From Sediminibacillus albus (lineage in GTDB: Bacteria; Bacillota; Bacilli; Bacillales; Amphibacillaceae), in NCBI RefSeq assembly GCF_900101125.1, contig NZ_FNFL01000001.1, forward strand, positions 1,054,001 to 1,118,000: a stretch of 64,000 bases of DNA, read 5' to 3'. A program made the translations under genes and the position numbers. Positions 1 through 7,559 of the stretch are shown one piece after another. The notes beneath the pieces are model-generated. The model had not been told where the DNA came from. It did no database searches and saw only the letters and a program-made list of their open reading frames with translations. Position 1 is the first letter of the stretch. Every line of letters begins with the position of its first letter.

Positions 1-1
1 A

Positions 2-754
2 CTAGGTTCAATAAGCAATCCAAAGATTGTCTATGAGATTCCTGTGTACATACTTTTCACAGTTTTAGCAACATTCATAGTAGCAATATTAACACAGGTA
101 CTTTCACATTTTTTCGCTAACAGAAGAGATAAAAAGAAAGAGTTTATGCAAAAATACCAAGATTTATATTCAAATACTTTAGCGCCGTTATCAAACTATA
201 TGTATATAAAAACTAATCCTATGAAGGGACACGATGTACACGAGGCTGTGGAAGAGAACGACCTACTAGAAATTACATTAATCAAATTAAAAGAAAATAT
301 TAAACATGCATCACCAGCTTTGTTAAAAGTACATGAGAGATATTTCGGACACGGATATAAATCAGATGGTTTGGGAGGTGGGAAAGAGAGAGACAAACAT
401 GCACTTGTTTACTTTCTATTAGAAGACATGCTTAGAACTAGTAAATGGACTGGAATATTTAGTAGAAGTGATAGACAAAGGTTAAAGCAGAGTAAATATT
501 ATTATGGATTGAGTGCTATCACACTTCATTTTTTTAATATGAAGTTTGCAGAGTTAGTACTCCAAATGGAGTATCGGGGGGAAGCTAGAAAAAAAGTTAA
601 ATATAGAGGTTTAGGAAAAGAACTACTCACACTTGACCATGTTAAGATGAAAAAGCAACTCCTAAAACATCTGAGTTCAGCAAATGTTAATGAAGATAAA
701 GTATATAGAGATATTATTGAAAAATTATCATATAAAAGAGGAACATCCACATGA
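2..754 (+). CDS. Membrane-anchored protein of unknown function, 5' end outside the window
   Basis: The frame is open from the first bases of the window. A GTG at 44 could serve as a start, but the in-frame codons upstream are also open and continue the same membrane segment, so the gene probably begins outside the window. Near the visible N-terminus is one transmembrane helix (about 20 residues from YILFTVL onward), followed by a basic stretch (NRRDKKKEF) and a roughly 190-residue soluble, helix-rich, lysine-rich domain. I recognise no family. Its stop codon overlaps the ATG of the next gene (ATGA at 751-754), so the two were translationally coupled. The AT-rich composition and position in a tRNA-linked island remnant suggest horizontal origin (inference). 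Confidence 0.6.
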   Translation, partial: LGSISNPKIVYEIPVYILFTVLATFIVAILTQVLSHFFANRRDKKKEFMQKYQDLYSNTLAPLSNYMYIKTNPMKGHDVHEAVEENDLLEITLIKLKENIKHASPALLKVHERYFGHGYKSDGLGGGKERDKHALVYFLLEDMLRTSKWTGIFSRSDRQRLKQSKYYYGLSAITLHFFNMKFAELVLQMEYRGEARKKVKYRGLGKELLTLDHVKMKKQLLKHLSSANVNEDKVYRDIIEKLSYKRGTST

Positions 755-1176
755 GATATTCCTCAAACCAATCGTATAAAAATATTAATGTTCAATTCTT
801 TAATGATGACAACTCAGCTAAAAACTATGCTGAAAATCTTTCTAATAAGGGATAGGAAGTAATAAATTTTACTAACTCGCTATATTATAAAGTTACTTAT
901 GACAGTTACCAAAATGAACAAAATAAAAACTCACACGAAGTAATAGCACAAGAATATGATAATGTGGCAGTTTTTATTGACGAACATTTCTTTTACGATA
1001 CAAATAAAAAATTATTTGCAACTTCAGTTAATGGAGGAGCTTATGCAATTGATAAAATGTTGTATCAAAATTTAACTAGAACTCGTGAAAAGCTAAATGT
1101 GATTATAATCAATAATGAAGCAATACTATCAGCTATATTAGAGATTTTATTACAAAAAACAAAAGCAGCTGTATAA
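751..1176 (+). pseudogene. Small gene of unknown function interrupted by an in-frame TAG
   Basis: An ATG at 751 overlaps the stop of the upstream gene. The frame runs 34 codons to a TAG at 853-855, then continues open in the same frame to a TAA ending at 1176. The downstream part could restart at the ATG at 964 (70 residues), but coding-like sequence is continuous across the TAG (residues such as YYKVTYDSYQ and VAVFIDEHFF), so a single 141-residue protein broken by one nonsense mutation is the simplest reading. No family is recognised. A rho-independent terminator follows directly. A sequencing error or a translated TAG would be alternatives. Confidence 0.5.
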
Positions 1177-1180
1177 ACAC

Positions 1181-1218
1181 AAAAATAGTATAAGATGTTT
1201 AAACCTTATACTATTTTT
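1181..1218 (+). terminator. Terminator after the two-gene unit at 2-1176
   Basis: The arms AAAAATAGTATAAG and CTTATACTATTTTT are perfectly complementary around a short loop and are followed by a T-rich tract on the plus strand. The A-rich left arm gives it a T tract in the other direction too, so it may also close the decayed minus-strand gene that ends at 1217. Confidence 0.75.
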
Positions 1219-1589
1219 ATTTTTTCTTATACCTGTCAAACCTTACTACTTTAATATTTAAAACATTCGTAACTCCTTCCGGCTCAATTAAGTATTCCCT
1301 TTTATTTTTAACGTCTTTAGCTTAATCCTTTTTGTATTCTCAATTTACGAGTAAAAGCCGATAATTTATAAATAAATCACCACAAAAATGCTTTCGAATC
1401 GCATATTTATTACTGAAGTTTCTGACTTGAAGTGTAATTGATAGTTTTTTGTTTTCAATGTTTTGAAGCGACCACATAATGTAGCAACCATAGTTCATGT
1501 TTAGTTAATCATCAAATACTCGGGGGGGGGCTACCACAAACATTGCATTCAATTCTATCATTTCTTTTAGTAAAAAAATACATTCTCAT
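1217..1589 (-). pseudogene. Decayed minus-strand gene with C-x2-C motif, frameshift at a poly-C run and stop codons
   Basis: Reading the minus strand from an ATG at 1589 gives about 20 coding-like residues ending in a CNVCG knuckle, then a run of nine C (plus-strand G run near 1522-1530). After a one-base frame change at that run the sequence reads on as coding-like protein (segments such as NYGCYIMWSLQN, KLSITLQVRNF and REYLIEPEGVTNVLNIKVV) broken by three in-frame stops before the TAA at 1217-1219. Composition and residue pattern look like a former protein rather than random AT-rich DNA. The family is not recognised. Decay here agrees with the other broken genes in this island. Confidence 0.45.
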
Positions 1590-1698
1590 ATCTTTTGAAT
1601 AATTTGTATTTTTAGTGAATTTATTGTAAAAAAATAGAATTTATTGGTATAATATTTACTAGATATATTTAATCTTTCATGGTGAGGAGAGGATTTCT

Positions 1699-2556
1699 AT
1701 GCCAATTGATGCGGTTTATAGAGATGGAAATAAATCAGTCACCGTAGATGCAAATGATGTAGACAGCAAGACATATTTAGAAAAGTACAAAGGAAAATTG
1801 TTTTGTAGTACTGATAATTGTAATGCTCGATTATCGTTGGTGTTTAGAGCCTCGAGACCGAATTTCTTTAAGACATGGCGTAATGACAATCATAATGAGG
1901 ATTGCTTACATTACTTTGATAGAGTTGCTGATAGAACTGGAGTAAATGTCGAGAATGTGATTAGTCTAGCATTGTCAGAAGCACACAAGAGGAGAGCGTT
2001 AAAAGAAGCGTATGCCCAATCAAAAATGACCGAAGAACAGATAGAGGAACAAAAACAAAGAAGAAAATCAAAAAGAAGGAAAAATTCAGTTACTAACAGG
2101 AAAAGAAATAACTCGAGAGTTGATATCGCTTTGAATAGTCAAGAAGAAGATACTCAAGAAATTGAACAATTTCAAAGAAGAAAATCACCTAGTCTATATA
2201 AACGTAATGTAGACAACTTAAAAGATTCTGACATAGGTAAACCAAGATTAATAATTGGTCAAGTAGTTGATACTGTGGAAAAGGAAGATTTCGCAAGAAT
2301 CACCGTAAAACATGGTAACAAAATCGTTTCAGTTAATTTTGAAGAAGCTTTCTTTGCAAATAGCGCTAATTTCAAGGGGTTATTCCACCACATTAAGAAA
2401 TTCAAGGGAAGTCAAGGTAATATTACATTTACAGGAATAGGTGAAGTAAGAAGGTCAAAAAAAGATGGAGAGATAGAAGTAGCCATTTATAGCGGAGATG
2501 ACTTTTATATTGAGGGTAAGCGATTACCTTCAATCGCAGCTTTACTTTCACATTAA
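1699..2556 (+). CDS. Island protein with a CoiA-like N-terminal zinc finger and basic linker
   Basis: This 285-residue protein starts at ATG 1699 behind GAGGAGAGG. Residues 33-70 hold a C-x4-C pair followed by an FFKTWRNDNH...C segment, which resembles the C-x2-C...HFSH...C finger at the N-terminus of competence protein CoiA. Residues 100-165 are highly charged (KQRRKSKRRKN), probably a flexible nucleic-acid-binding linker. The last 110 residues (from KPRLIIGQVVD) are rich in beta strands and could form an OB-like fold. No nuclease motif is visible. It is the only gene of the island that looks fully intact, followed by its own terminator. Any role in DNA handling or defence is inference. Confidence 0.7.
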   Translation: MPIDAVYRDGNKSVTVDANDVDSKTYLEKYKGKLFCSTDNCNARLSLVFRASRPNFFKTWRNDNHNEDCLHYFDRVADRTGVNVENVISLALSEAHKRRALKEAYAQSKMTEEQIEEQKQRRKSKRRKNSVTNRKRNNSRVDIALNSQEEDTQEIEQFQRRKSPSLYKRNVDNLKDSDIGKPRLIIGQVVDTVEKEDFARITVKHGNKIVSVNFEEAFFANSANFKGLFHHIKKFKGSQGNITFTGIGEVRRSKKDGEIEVAIYSGDDFYIEGKRLPSIAALLSH

Positions 2557-2565
2557 ATCTAAAAG

Positions 2566-2597
2566 AGTAACCTCTTAAAATAGAGGTTGCTTTTTTA
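2566..2597 (+). terminator. Terminator after the CoiA-finger gene
   Basis: A 10-bp stem (AGTAACCTCT with AGAGGTTGCT, one T-G pair) is followed directly by a run of six T, 10 bases after the stop codon of the upstream gene. Confidence 0.8.
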
Positions 2598-2657
2598 TTT
2601 AATATTTTTTGTTTAATACGTTAAAGTAAGCTTCTATTACTAACACTACTAACTCAT

Positions 2658-3458
2658 ATGATAGAATTAATGAAGGAAATATTTTACAAGCTTAAGAGCT
2701 TTCAGGGAGGCTCTTACTCTACTCTTAGTTCTATACACATTCAAAGTTTTATTGATGAACTAAGAAAAAACTGTTTATCGGATTCAACAATTAAGCGAAT
2801 TTTTAATGTAGTTCATGCTTCTCTAAATCATGCTGTCCAAATAGAAGTTATCAAAAAAAATCCCACAAATCACATAGAAAAGCCTAAAGTATCCTTCAAG
2901 GAAAACGTTATTTGGAATTTAAATGAGGTTTCACTCTTCCTTAAAACATCTCAGAATAGCCCTTATTATATCGTTTTCCTTCTAGCACTAACTACTGGAA
3001 TGCGGCAAGGGGAGATATTGGGGTTACGCTGGAAAGATATTGATTTTGAAAATGAGTGTTTATATGTTAGGAAGACTCTGACTCATGATGGTAAAGGGTT
3101 TAAAGATGGTTTAAAGAGTAAGGCTGGATACCGCTCAATTGGATTAGATACCCATACTTTAAATGCCCTTGAAAGTAAGAGAAACAAGAATAAAGTTAAA
3201 AAGCTTGAAAATGGAAGTTTGTACGTGGATTGTGACCTTGTTATTTGTACCACCAAAGGAGCTCCCATAAATCCTAGAAACTTACTCAGAGCTTTTCATA
3301 ACATAATCTCTAAAACATCTCTTACCAAAATAAGATTTCATGATTTAAGACACACACACGCAAGTTTAATGCAACAAGGGGAAAATATCAAATTAATATC
3401 TGAACGATTGGGTCATGAAGCCTCTAACCGTCTTGCTAAACAATTTTTCAAGCAATAA
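2658..3458 (+). pseudogene. Truncated tyrosine recombinase (integrase) at tRNA-Val
   Basis: The 266-residue frame shows the catalytic core of a phage or ICE-type tyrosine recombinase: the first arginine in TTGMRQGEILGLRW, a lysine region (SKAGYRS), HDLRHTHASLM with the H-x-x-R pair, and the RLGH histidine. Directly after RLGH the sequence changes to unrelated residues and stops, so the catalytic tyrosine and the C-terminal helix are missing. The N-terminus is also short: the arm-binding region and the first part of the SAM-like core-binding domain of a typical 370-residue integrase are absent, and the start is only a convenient ATG. It lies about 110 bases from the 3' end of tRNA-Val, the usual place for such an integrase. 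It is probably inactive. Confidence 0.8.
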
Positions 3459-3510
3459 AGGGCTATTTTAGTTGAATGTGGCCAATCTGTGACCACTTTA
3501 AGTATTTCTA

Positions 3511-3563
3511 GGCAAAATAAAAGAAGTGACGCGGCCTCCCCCTGATGAGAAACCGCGCCACTT
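3511..3563 (-). terminator. Terminator of tRNA-Val
   Basis: On the minus strand an 11-bp stem (AAGTGGCGCGG with CCGCGTCACTT, one G-T pair) has an 18-base loop and is followed by CTTTTATTTT. It begins 9 bases after the tRNA 3' end. Confidence 0.8.
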
Positions 3564-3571
3564 TGTCTGAA

Positions 3572-3644
3572 TGATTCCGATTGGGCTCGAACCAACGACC
3601 TCCACCCTGTCAAGGTGGCGCTCTCCCAGCTGAGCTACGGAATC
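3572..3644 (-). tRNA. tRNA-Val, anticodon GAC
   Basis: The 73-base minus-strand sequence folds as a complete cloverleaf. The acceptor arm GATTCCG pairs with CGGAATC, the D arm is TAGCTCAGCTGGGAGAGC, the anticodon stem CCACC/GGTGG encloses TTGACAG (anticodon GAC), and the T arm contains GGTTCGAGCC. The discriminator base is A, and CCA is not encoded. Its 3' end faces the island remnant, so it was probably the attachment site. Confidence 0.93.
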
Positions 3645-3755
3645 ATGGTATCAAGTTATATCGACATCTATTAATATAATAGCATCTTGCTTTTTTGTCA
3701 ACTGGGTTGATTCTTTTAAGTTTTCGGCTTTTTTAAAAAAAACTGTTGCGATTTA

Positions 3756-3914
3756 TTATTTCTCCTTTTTATCGGGGATGGCTACGCTAAAGACAACTCC
3801 GAGCGCTATACCTATGGCAATATTGTCCATGAGCATACCAAAGACAACCCCCGAAGCGACCACTACACCTACCTTCCATCCGAAATTAGATTTAGTATGT
3901 TTCTTTTCAGCCAT
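3756..3914 (-). CDS. Small glycine-zipper membrane protein, 52 residues
   Basis: The start ATG at 3914 follows a GGAGGCG ribosome binding site at good spacing. The product has a basic head (MAEKKHTKSNFGWK), then a continuous hydrophobic segment of about 33 residues rich in small residues at regular spacing (VASGVVFGMLMDNIAIGIALG), then a charged tail (PDKKEK). This pattern matches short glycine-zipper membrane proteins common in Bacillaceae. Function is not known. Assignment as a real gene rests on the strong Shine-Dalgarno sequence and the clean membrane pattern. Confidence 0.7.
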   Translation of the reverse strand: MAEKKHTKSNFGWKVGVVVASGVVFGMLMDNIAIGIALGVVFSVAIPDKKEK

Positions 3915-4002
3915 GTTTCGCCTCCTCATAAAGACTTCTTATAAAATACGTTGCGCTATGTAAAAAGTTTCGCTCAGCCGTATTGGGATGCCGCTTTTGG
4001 AT

Positions 4003-4776
4003 TTACACCTTACTAGTGTTGTAATCGTTGGTTAGTTGATGGATCTTGTCTATAATCTTCTTTTCATAGTTTCCTGTTAACGGAATAGCATCATCAGCAA
4101 ACGGAGCGAGCGCCTTATGCTCACCTACCATCACTGCATGAGCGGCATCTTGGAACATGGTAATATCATTGTCGTCATTGCCGAATGCGATATAGTCGCC
4201 TTGATGGATGCCAAGTGTTTTCAAGGCCGAGCGTTTATCGATATTTTCAGGGCTTATATCTAAAACATTTTCTTGGGCATGCCTGTGGACGACTACATCT
4301 AAATTCGCTAACTCCCGGGCAAATGAGTCCATATTGTTTGCGGTCAGAATCAGTATTTTTACGACTGACGGATGCAAGTCAATCGCAATGTTTTCGGCCA
4401 TCCGGGCTTGATCGACTTTTTGGAGGATCGGGTGTTCCTGGGGACCTGTAAAAGAATAATCCCACTCCCCATCTGCTAAATAGGCTGCATGTTGCTCGCC
4501 GATCAATTGCTTGATGGCTTCCAGCTGTTGTTCGGTAAAAGCGGAAGTATGCTTAAGGATTCCTTGTTCGGCAATCAGCGAGCCATTCCCGCCAATCATC
4601 GTGTAGGTATGAAAACGTTTTTCGAGGACAGGCAGCATATCACGGATTGGGCGTGCCGAAGCAAAGATTACCCGGTGGCAGCTTGTTTGGGCAATTTCCA
4701 AGGCTTGCAAAATCGTTTCCGTTACCGGCTCTCCTTTAAAACAAATCGTGCCATCCAAATCAAATACAATATTCAT
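4003..4776 (-). CDS. HAD superfamily phosphatase, Cof-like (class IIB)
   Basis: This 257-residue protein begins with the HAD nucleophile motif FDLDGTI, with ASARP as motif II, and has a C-terminal GNDDNDITMF as motif IV. The long insert between motifs II and III is the class IIB cap, as in Cof, YitU and related sugar-phosphate or cofactor phosphatases. The start ATG at 4776 follows GGGAGTG. It is transcribed divergently from the gene at 4908. The substrate cannot be told from sequence. The window contains a second HAD-IIB protein (yitU at 52369), so this is one of two paralogues. Confidence 0.85.
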   Translation of the reverse strand: MNIVFDLDGTICFKGEPVTETILQALEIAQTSCHRVIFASARPIRDMLPVLEKRFHTYTMIGGNGSLIAEQGILKHTSAFTEQQLEAIKQLIGEQHAAYLADGEWDYSFTGPQEHPILQKVDQARMAENIAIDLHPSVVKILILTANNMDSFARELANLDVVVHRHAQENVLDISPENIDKRSALKTLGIHQGDYIAFGNDDNDITMFQDAAHAVMVGEHKALAPFADDAIPLTGNYEKKIIDKIHQLTNDYNTSKV

Positions 4777-4882
4777 TTTTTCTTCACTCCCTGCAAGCTT
4801 TTCACTACAATCATGCGGAAAAATATCGTCTCTATTATAGCATGTATTTTAATGGCTGGAGGAAGGAAAAATACGTTCCATT

Positions 4883-4896
4883 TTAAAGCGCTTTCT
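4883..4896. promoter_or_regulatory. Possible catabolite response element (CcpA site)
   Basis: TTAAAGCGCTTTCT matches 12 of 14 positions of the cre consensus TGWAANCGNTNWCA and contains the perfect palindrome AAAGCGCTTT. It lies just upstream of the gene at 4908 and about 105 bases upstream of the divergent HAD gene. Binding by CcpA is an inference from the motif alone. Confidence 0.35.
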
Positions 4897-4907
4897 TTTC
4901 TGGTAAG

Positions 4908-5261
4908 ATGAAAGAAATTATTCGGAAGGGACTGGTAGGTATGTTCAGTCAACAGATTGCTATCAAATTGGAAATAGCTGCTAAAAGAGCGTTGAACATA
5001 AAAAAGAACAATTCGATGGCCGGTGTGATTTCGGTTGATTTCATCGAAAATAAGCAAGGGGCCTTTACAGTGCTCTGTGCTTGCCTTGCCCCTTACTATT
5101 TAAATGCTACAGACGAGGAACGTATCACGCTTGATGATTTGATTCAACGGTACAGCTATCTGCAGGATTGCAGTATTGAGTCGTACTATAAAGGAACCGA
5201 TCGGGCAGCGGAGGAATTAAAGCTTTTGCTGGACGATTTAGGAGTGCAAAGTCCTGATTAA
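4908..5261 (+). CDS. Conserved-looking protein of unknown function
   Basis: The 117-residue frame starts at ATG 4908. An alternative start at ATG 4941 (106 residues, MFSQQIAI) has GGAAGGG upstream and may be the true one, because neither start has an ideal ribosome binding site. The protein is mixed alpha/beta with an acidic C-terminal helix (AAEELKLLLDDLG) and has no signal peptide or membrane segment. I do not recognise a family. It ends 10 bases before the convergent VanW gene, with no obvious terminator between them. The cre-like palindrome just upstream could make it carbon-regulated (inference). Confidence 0.6.
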   Translation: MKEIIRKGLVGMFSQQIAIKLEIAAKRALNIKKNNSMAGVISVDFIENKQGAFTVLCACLAPYYLNATDEERITLDDLIQRYSYLQDCSIESYYKGTDRAAEELKLLLDDLGVQSPD

Positions 5262-5270
5262 TAGTTATTG

Positions 5271-6203
5271 CTAATCAGCCGGTACTTCTTTGGGCGTATT
5301 TTCGTTTACATTGGGAACCTGCCGTTTCTGATATTGGATGGAGTCCGCTGAATAGATGTTGATCTGCATCGTGCCTTTTACCGCTTTTGCCCTGATAAGA
5401 ATCGGCTGGTTATAGGCATTCTCAAAGCTGAAGTCTGGTCCGTACCAGCTCACCGTAGCATCTCTTCCAGGCGGTACATATGGGACACTGCGGCTGTGCG
5501 AATATCTTTCCACAATCTTCACCCCAGCTTGATCGACTGCATTATAAAGGGTGGATGATACTTGGCAGATACCACCACCAATATCCTCAGCTAACTCTCC
5601 TTTAACAATGACCGGTGCGGGCTGGTAACCTTTTTCCTCTGTTCGTTTTCCGACCACTCCATTAAACGAAAAAGTTTCCCTCGGAAATACCACATGGTTG
5701 TTGATTGCCTGTGCGGCAAGTACAATGTTTTGCGACCTTTCTTTGTTGTTCGAATTGTAATAAGTAACATACTTGCCTATCGGCTTTTCCCGAATAGAAG
5801 CCAACAGTTCTTCATCCACTCGAGGATGTACCACTCGTAATGGAGCCTCTACCTCGTTTAGCTGATTGGCATAATAATAATATGCAAATAGTTCACTAAA
5901 TTGCTGGCGATCCAACTGGTGGCCAGGTTTTGCCGGCTTGATGCGCCCCAGGTCATCAATTCCTGCATCGACCGGCTCCTTGTAAACTTTTTCAGCCAGT
6001 TCCTCTGTGATGCGATTGAATTTATCCATATCCAGCCACTTCTCCTCTAAGTGAGGAAGCTTTACGTCAGAACGATTGACCTTTTGAATGCTTTTGCCAT
6101 TATAAATGATCGTAAACGGCTGGGATTGTACTTGCTCTATTTGTTTTTGTTCTTCCTGCTGCGGGGCGATAATTAATAATAAAGCTGTGATTAAAATTTT
6201 CAT
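5271..6203 (-). CDS. VanW family protein (YoaR-like)
   Basis: The C-terminal half carries the VanW domain signature (ETFSFNGVVGKRTEEKGY, then IGGGICQVSSTLYNA, then the YSHSRSVPYVPPGRDATV segment), a family found in glycopeptide-resistance clusters and in many Bacillaceae as cell-surface proteins. The first 20 residues are hydrophobic (KILITALLLIIA), consistent with a signal anchor. I chose ATG 6203 because GGAGG lies 9 bases upstream. The longer frame begins at a TTG that touches the GGAGG. The product is 310 residues, close to the B. subtilis YoaR size. The biochemical role of VanW is not established. Confidence 0.85.
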   Translation of the reverse strand: MKILITALLLIIAPQQEEQKQIEQVQSQPFTIIYNGKSIQKVNRSDVKLPHLEEKWLDMDKFNRITEELAEKVYKEPVDAGIDDLGRIKPAKPGHQLDRQQFSELFAYYYYANQLNEVEAPLRVVHPRVDEELLASIREKPIGKYVTYYNSNNKERSQNIVLAAQAINNHVVFPRETFSFNGVVGKRTEEKGYQPAPVIVKGELAEDIGGGICQVSSTLYNAVDQAGVKIVERYSHSRSVPYVPPGRDATVSWYGPDFSFENAYNQPILIRAKAVKGTMQINIYSADSIQYQKRQVPNVNENTPKEVPAD

Positions 6204-6371
6204 GATTGCCAACCTCCGCTATTAGTATGGTTGTTTCCGGTTATTTCATGTAGAAACAATAGAAAATAGCAGTCTCCCTCTCAGGAAGGTAAAGGGCTTT
6301 AAGTTTTGCCTTTCTGGGAAGCCTACAATATGATTCATCCTCAAATATTTTGGATAGAAAGGAGTCTGCAG

Positions 6372-7466
6372 ATGAAAGTAAAAGCAGCGGTAATTCATGA
6401 CAAGGGCGAAGAATTTCAAATTGAAGAAGTTGAACTGGGGGAGCCAAACGATAATGAAGTGCTGGTCAAGATTGTGGCAGCAGGTGTCTGCCATACAGAT
6501 GCGGTAGCCAGAGATCAGGAGGTGCCGGTACCGCTTCCTGCCGTACTCGGCCATGAAGGAGCGGGAATTGTAGAAAAGGTCGGGTCCAACGTCCAAACAG
6601 TGGAAAAGGGAGATCATGTCGTTCTATCGTTTTCTTCTTGCGGACATTGCGAAAACTGCTTATCCGGACACCCAGCATATTGTCTTTCCTTTAATGATTT
6701 AAATTTTGGCGGTAAAATGAATGATAATACAAACCGAATCGAACAGGACGGCAAAAAGGTTTCAAGCTTTTTCGGACAGTCCTCCTTCGGCACATTTGCT
6801 GTTGCCAACCAGCGTAATGTTGTCAAGGTTGATAAAGATGTCGACCTGGCTTTGCTCGGGCCCTTGGGCTGCGGAATTCAAACCGGAAGTGGAACAGTCT
6901 TGAATAAGCTGCAGCCGAAGTTCGGCGAAACAATTGCCGTCTTTGGCTGCGGAGCTGTCGGTTTGAGTGCTGTAATGGCCGCCAACATTATTGGCTGCTC
7001 CAAAATTATTGCAATCGATGTCCATCAAAGCCGCTTGCAGATGGCAAAAGAATTAGGGGCTACCGATGTGCTGAACGGCAAAGAGGTTGATGTTGTCGAA
7101 GAAATCCGCCGCATCACCGGCGGAGGAACTAACTATGCTGTAGAAACGACAAGCGTCCCCGCTCTTGCCCGTCAATCTGTCCAGGCGTTAAAACCATTAG
7201 GAACCTCAGCAGTAGTTGGGGTTACCCAGGAAACAGAATTTAATGTTTTTGAGGATATTATGGCGCTTGGCAAAGGACTGGTCGGTGCGATTGAAGGCAA
7301 TTCTATCCCGCAGCTGTTCATCCCTAAACTAATTGAATACTATAAAAAAGGGCTGTTTCCTTTTGATAAGCTCGTAAAATTTTATTCGTTAAAAGATATC
7401 AACCAGGCTTTTGAGGATTCCAAACAAGGAACCACCGTCAAACCGATTGTCAAAATGGATAACTGA
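6372..7466 (+). CDS. Zinc-dependent NAD(P) alcohol dehydrogenase
   Basis: The 364-residue protein is a medium-chain dehydrogenase. Catalytic zinc ligands are visible in GVCHTDA (Cys) and LGHEGAG (His, Glu). The structural zinc site is the four-cysteine loop CGHCENCLSGHPAYC, and the Rossmann motif is FGCGAVGLSAV. The pattern resembles aryl/benzyl alcohol dehydrogenases and the AdhB group, oxidising an alcohol to its aldehyde. The start ATG 6372 has AAGGAG 10 bases upstream. A longer frame from 6306 lacks a ribosome binding site. It stands alone between divergent vanW and a convergent stress gene. The substrate is not predictable. Confidence 0.9.
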   Translation: MKVKAAVIHDKGEEFQIEEVELGEPNDNEVLVKIVAAGVCHTDAVARDQEVPVPLPAVLGHEGAGIVEKVGSNVQTVEKGDHVVLSFSSCGHCENCLSGHPAYCLSFNDLNFGGKMNDNTNRIEQDGKKVSSFFGQSSFGTFAVANQRNVVKVDKDVDLALLGPLGCGIQTGSGTVLNKLQPKFGETIAVFGCGAVGLSAVMAANIIGCSKIIAIDVHQSRLQMAKELGATDVLNGKEVDVVEEIRRITGGGTNYAVETTSVPALARQSVQALKPLGTSAVVGVTQETEFNVFEDIMALGKGLVGAIEGNSIPQLFIPKLIEYYKKGLFPFDKLVKFYSLKDINQAFEDSKQGTTVKPIVKMDN

Positions 7467-7510
7467 AGAAACAGTAAATCTTTGGGAACATACCTTAGTT
7501 CTCTAAGCAT

Positions 7511-7559
7511 AAACCAAGCCAACGCTTCTCAATGATGAGAAGGCGCTGGCTTGGTTTTT
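7511..7559. terminator. Terminator between convergent adh and the stress-protein gene
   Basis: A long stem (AACCAAGCCAACGCTTCTCA with a near-complete complement) ends in GGTTTTT on the plus strand. It lies between the two convergent stops and overlaps the stop codon of the minus-strand gene, so it can serve both. Confidence 0.8.

Noticed and set aside
3413-3613. 66-codon minus-strand frame reading VVTDWPHSTKIALYCLKN, possibly a transposase fragment
   Set aside because: It runs through the tRNA-Val gene and its terminator. The transposase-like impression is too short to support.
4773-5057. 94-codon minus-strand gene overlapping the HAD start
   Set aside because: It overlaps the plus-strand gene at 4908 and the promoter region and has no binding site. 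It is a shadow frame.
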